This document shows, one piece after another, positions 62,764 through 64,000 of a stretch of 64,000 nt of DNA. The stretch comes from Chitinophagales bacterium (GTDB taxonomy: Bacteria; Bacteroidota; Bacteroidia; Chitinophagales; UBA2359). Every line of letters begins with the position of its first letter. Within the stretch, counting starts at the first letter, position 1. The stretch covers positions 62,001-126,000 of the forward strand of contig JAWKLZ010000001.1 of the NCBI GenBank assembly GCA_041392475.1, written 5' to 3'. A model generated the notes under the pieces. That model was not told where the DNA came from, did no database searches, and worked only from the letters and a program-made list of their open reading frames with translations. The position numbers and the translations under genes were made by a program.

Positions 62764-63126
62764 ATGCTCGGACTAAGAACAACCATCTACAAAGTAGCCA
62801 ACATCCAAAAAGCCACAGAATGGTATTCAAAAGCCTTTGAAGTCGAACCTTATTTCAACGAACCGTTTTATGTAGGCTTCAATATTGGCGGATATGAACT
62901 TGGATTGCAGCCCGAAGAAACGCCAACAAACGATAAGGCTGAAGGTGTGTTGACTTATTGGGGCGTATATGACATTGCAACAGAGTACCAGCGATTGATA
63001 GATTTGGGCGCAAGCGAACATGAATCTCCTCAAGATGTAGGAAGTGAAATTGTGGTAGCTGCGGTGAAAGACCCGTGGGGAAACATCGTTGGTTTGATTT
63101 ACAATCCTCATTTTAAACTTCCATAA
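62764..63126 (+). CDS. VOC family protein (glyoxalase-like)
   Basis: A 120-residue single-domain VOC protein with two beta-alpha-beta modules. It starts LRTTIYKVANIQKATEWYSK, continues FYVGFNIGGYELGLQPEE, and ends AAVKDPWGNIVGLIYNPHF, the family's usual metal/ligand strand. The metal-ligand set is not clearly complete, so it may bind a small ligand rather than catalyse. It lies 91 bases after xylB and 11 bases before an alpha/beta hydrolase gene, so these two are probably co-transcribed and may form a detoxification pair. Confidence 0.83.
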   Translation: MLGLRTTIYKVANIQKATEWYSKAFEVEPYFNEPFYVGFNIGGYELGLQPEETPTNDKAEGVLTYWGVYDIATEYQRLIDLGASEHESPQDVGSEIVVAAVKDPWGNIVGLIYNPHFKLP

Positions 63127-63137
63127 AAAATCAAAAA

Positions 63138-63821
63138 ATGACCAACTCAATCCTACTACTTCACGGCGCATTGGGCAGCAAAAGCCAGCTAAAAACCCTC
63201 AAAATCAGACTCTCCAAAGACTTCAATGTTTATGACTTAAATTTTGAAGGGCATGGCGGCAGACCATCAAACAGGGATTTCACGATGGATGTATTCACCG
63301 AAAATGTATTGAAATTTCTCGAAGAAAACAAACTCTCCAAAGTTTCTATTTTGGGTTATAGCATGGGCGGATATGTGGCGTTGACTTTGGCAAAGAATCA
63401 TCCAAATGTCGTTGATAAAATCATCACCCTGGCCACCAAATTTGATTGGACACCAGCCTTTGCAGCGAATGAAGTGAAGATGCTGAATCCCGATGCGATT
63501 GAAGCCAAAGTACCTGCTTTTGCCCAAAAACTAAACGCCCTACATTCACCCAATGATTGGAAAGAAGTCGTCCATAAAACTGCCGATATGATGGTGGGTT
63601 TGGGGAATGGTAAAAGGCTACATAATGCAGATTTTCAAGCAATAAACCACCCTGTATTGATTGGTTTGGGAACGCTCGATAAGATGGTGACAAGGGAAGA
63701 GTCAGAAATGACGGCAAAATTGTTGCCCAATGCTACTTTCCATGCCATTGAAGGTTTGCCACATTTGATTGAAAAAATGGATGTTGAAAAATTAGTGGGG
63801 TTGGTGAGGAAGTTTGTGTGA
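63138..63821 (+). CDS. Alpha/beta hydrolase
   Basis: A 227-residue alpha/beta hydrolase. The oxyanion segment is LLLHGALGSKS (about 6-16), the nucleophile elbow is ILGYSMGGYVALTLAKNHP (Ser75 or so), the acid is in HPVLIGLGTLDKMV and the terminal His in IEGLPHLIEKMD. The cap is short, as in esterase- or MenH-like members. The substrate is unknown. It overlaps no neighbour and follows the VOC gene by 11 bases, so the pair is likely translated from one message. Confidence 0.88.
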   Translation: MTNSILLLHGALGSKSQLKTLKIRLSKDFNVYDLNFEGHGGRPSNRDFTMDVFTENVLKFLEENKLSKVSILGYSMGGYVALTLAKNHPNVVDKIITLATKFDWTPAFAANEVKMLNPDAIEAKVPAFAQKLNALHSPNDWKEVVHKTADMMVGLGNGKRLHNADFQAINHPVLIGLGTLDKMVTREESEMTAKLLPNATFHAIEGLPHLIEKMDVEKLVGLVRKFV

Positions 63822-63825
63822 AGTG

Positions 63826-64000
63826 TTAATCCTCAAAATCCATCACCGTTTGCGGCATTTCCAAATCACGGATATTTTTGTAAATTTCCGACATGGGCAC
63901 TTCAATATCCAAACTATGCAATTTCACCGATTTATCCAAGCCAATAGTGGAAGACATCCGCCAATAAGAAGCATCTTTTCTATACATCGTATCTACAATC
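63826..64000 (-). CDS. 3' end of an unidentified gene (runs off the window)
   Basis: On the minus strand an open frame enters from the right edge and ends in a stop at 63828-63826, giving 58 codons with protein-like composition (YWRMSSTIGLDKSVKLHSLD, EIYKNIRDLEMPQTVMDFED). It is convergent with the alpha/beta hydrolase gene, five bases from its stop codon. Family not recognised. Confidence 0.65.
   Translation of the reverse strand, partial: IVDTMYRKDASYWRMSSTIGLDKSVKLHSLDIEVPMSEIYKNIRDLEMPQTVMDFED

Overview
The window looks like chromosome from a member of the Bacteroidota, probably a Saprospiria- or Chitinophagia-like bacterium. The evidence is three large secreted proteins ending in type IX secretion (Por) C-terminal sorting domains, a SusD-type lipoprotein, an outer-membrane beta-barrel protein with a CarboxypepD-regulatory-like domain, a LytS/LytTR-type two-component pair, and several promoter-like boxes of the phylum's TAnnTTTG type. 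I see no rRNA, tRNA or CRISPR array.

Layout. 1-8.8 kb: the end of a methyltransferase-like gene cut by the window edge, an RluE-type pseudouridine synthase, a DUF3686 DNA-repair ATPase relative that seems to stop before its ATPase domain, then a small accessory stretch (HNH endonuclease, a perfect 21-bp inverted repeat, a NADAR protein and a nucleoside-deoxyribosyltransferase-like protein followed by a duplicated scrap of the NADAR gene), then a LytTR response regulator/histidine kinase pair. 9.2-26.5 kb: an outer-membrane beta-barrel protein and a 4,668-residue repeat protein built from three repeat classes. 26.9-35 kb: small nuclease-like and secreted hypotheticals, an ISNCY-type insertion sequence, a membrane protein, an MscS channel, an extended SDR, ArfB and an unknown 476-residue protein. 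35-47.6 kb: a 2,331-residue M4 metalloprotease with seven PKD modules and an in-frame 42-bp minisatellite, a DinB-like protein, an orphan SusD-like lipoprotein, another sorting-domain protein and a Vps62-like secreted protein. 47.7-55.1 kb: a hypothetical, a VOC protein, a WG-repeat lipoprotein, an O-methyltransferase-like protein, a patatin/ABC-ATPase pair and an MFS transporter. 55.3-62.7 kb: a D-xylose locus. 62.8-64 kb: a VOC protein, an alpha/beta hydrolase and the end of an unknown gene.

The most interesting region is the xylose locus (xylulokinase-HTH fusion, xylA, sodium/sugar symporter, stand-alone xylB). The first gene is an apparently intact FGGY xylulokinase fused through a coiled coil to the LuxR/GerE-like helix-turn-helix that Bacteroidota usually attach to sensor proteins. 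Tandem TGACGTA-type repeats with an 11-bp period lie just upstream of this gene and again downstream of it, before xylA. The sequence therefore suggests a sugar-kinase-based transcription regulator, analogous to ROK regulators but on the FGGY fold, sitting beside its own catalytic paralogue. This is inference from architecture and needs experimental proof.

Several intergenic gaps carry families of short perfect palindromes and larger nested inverted repeats that the genes do not explain.
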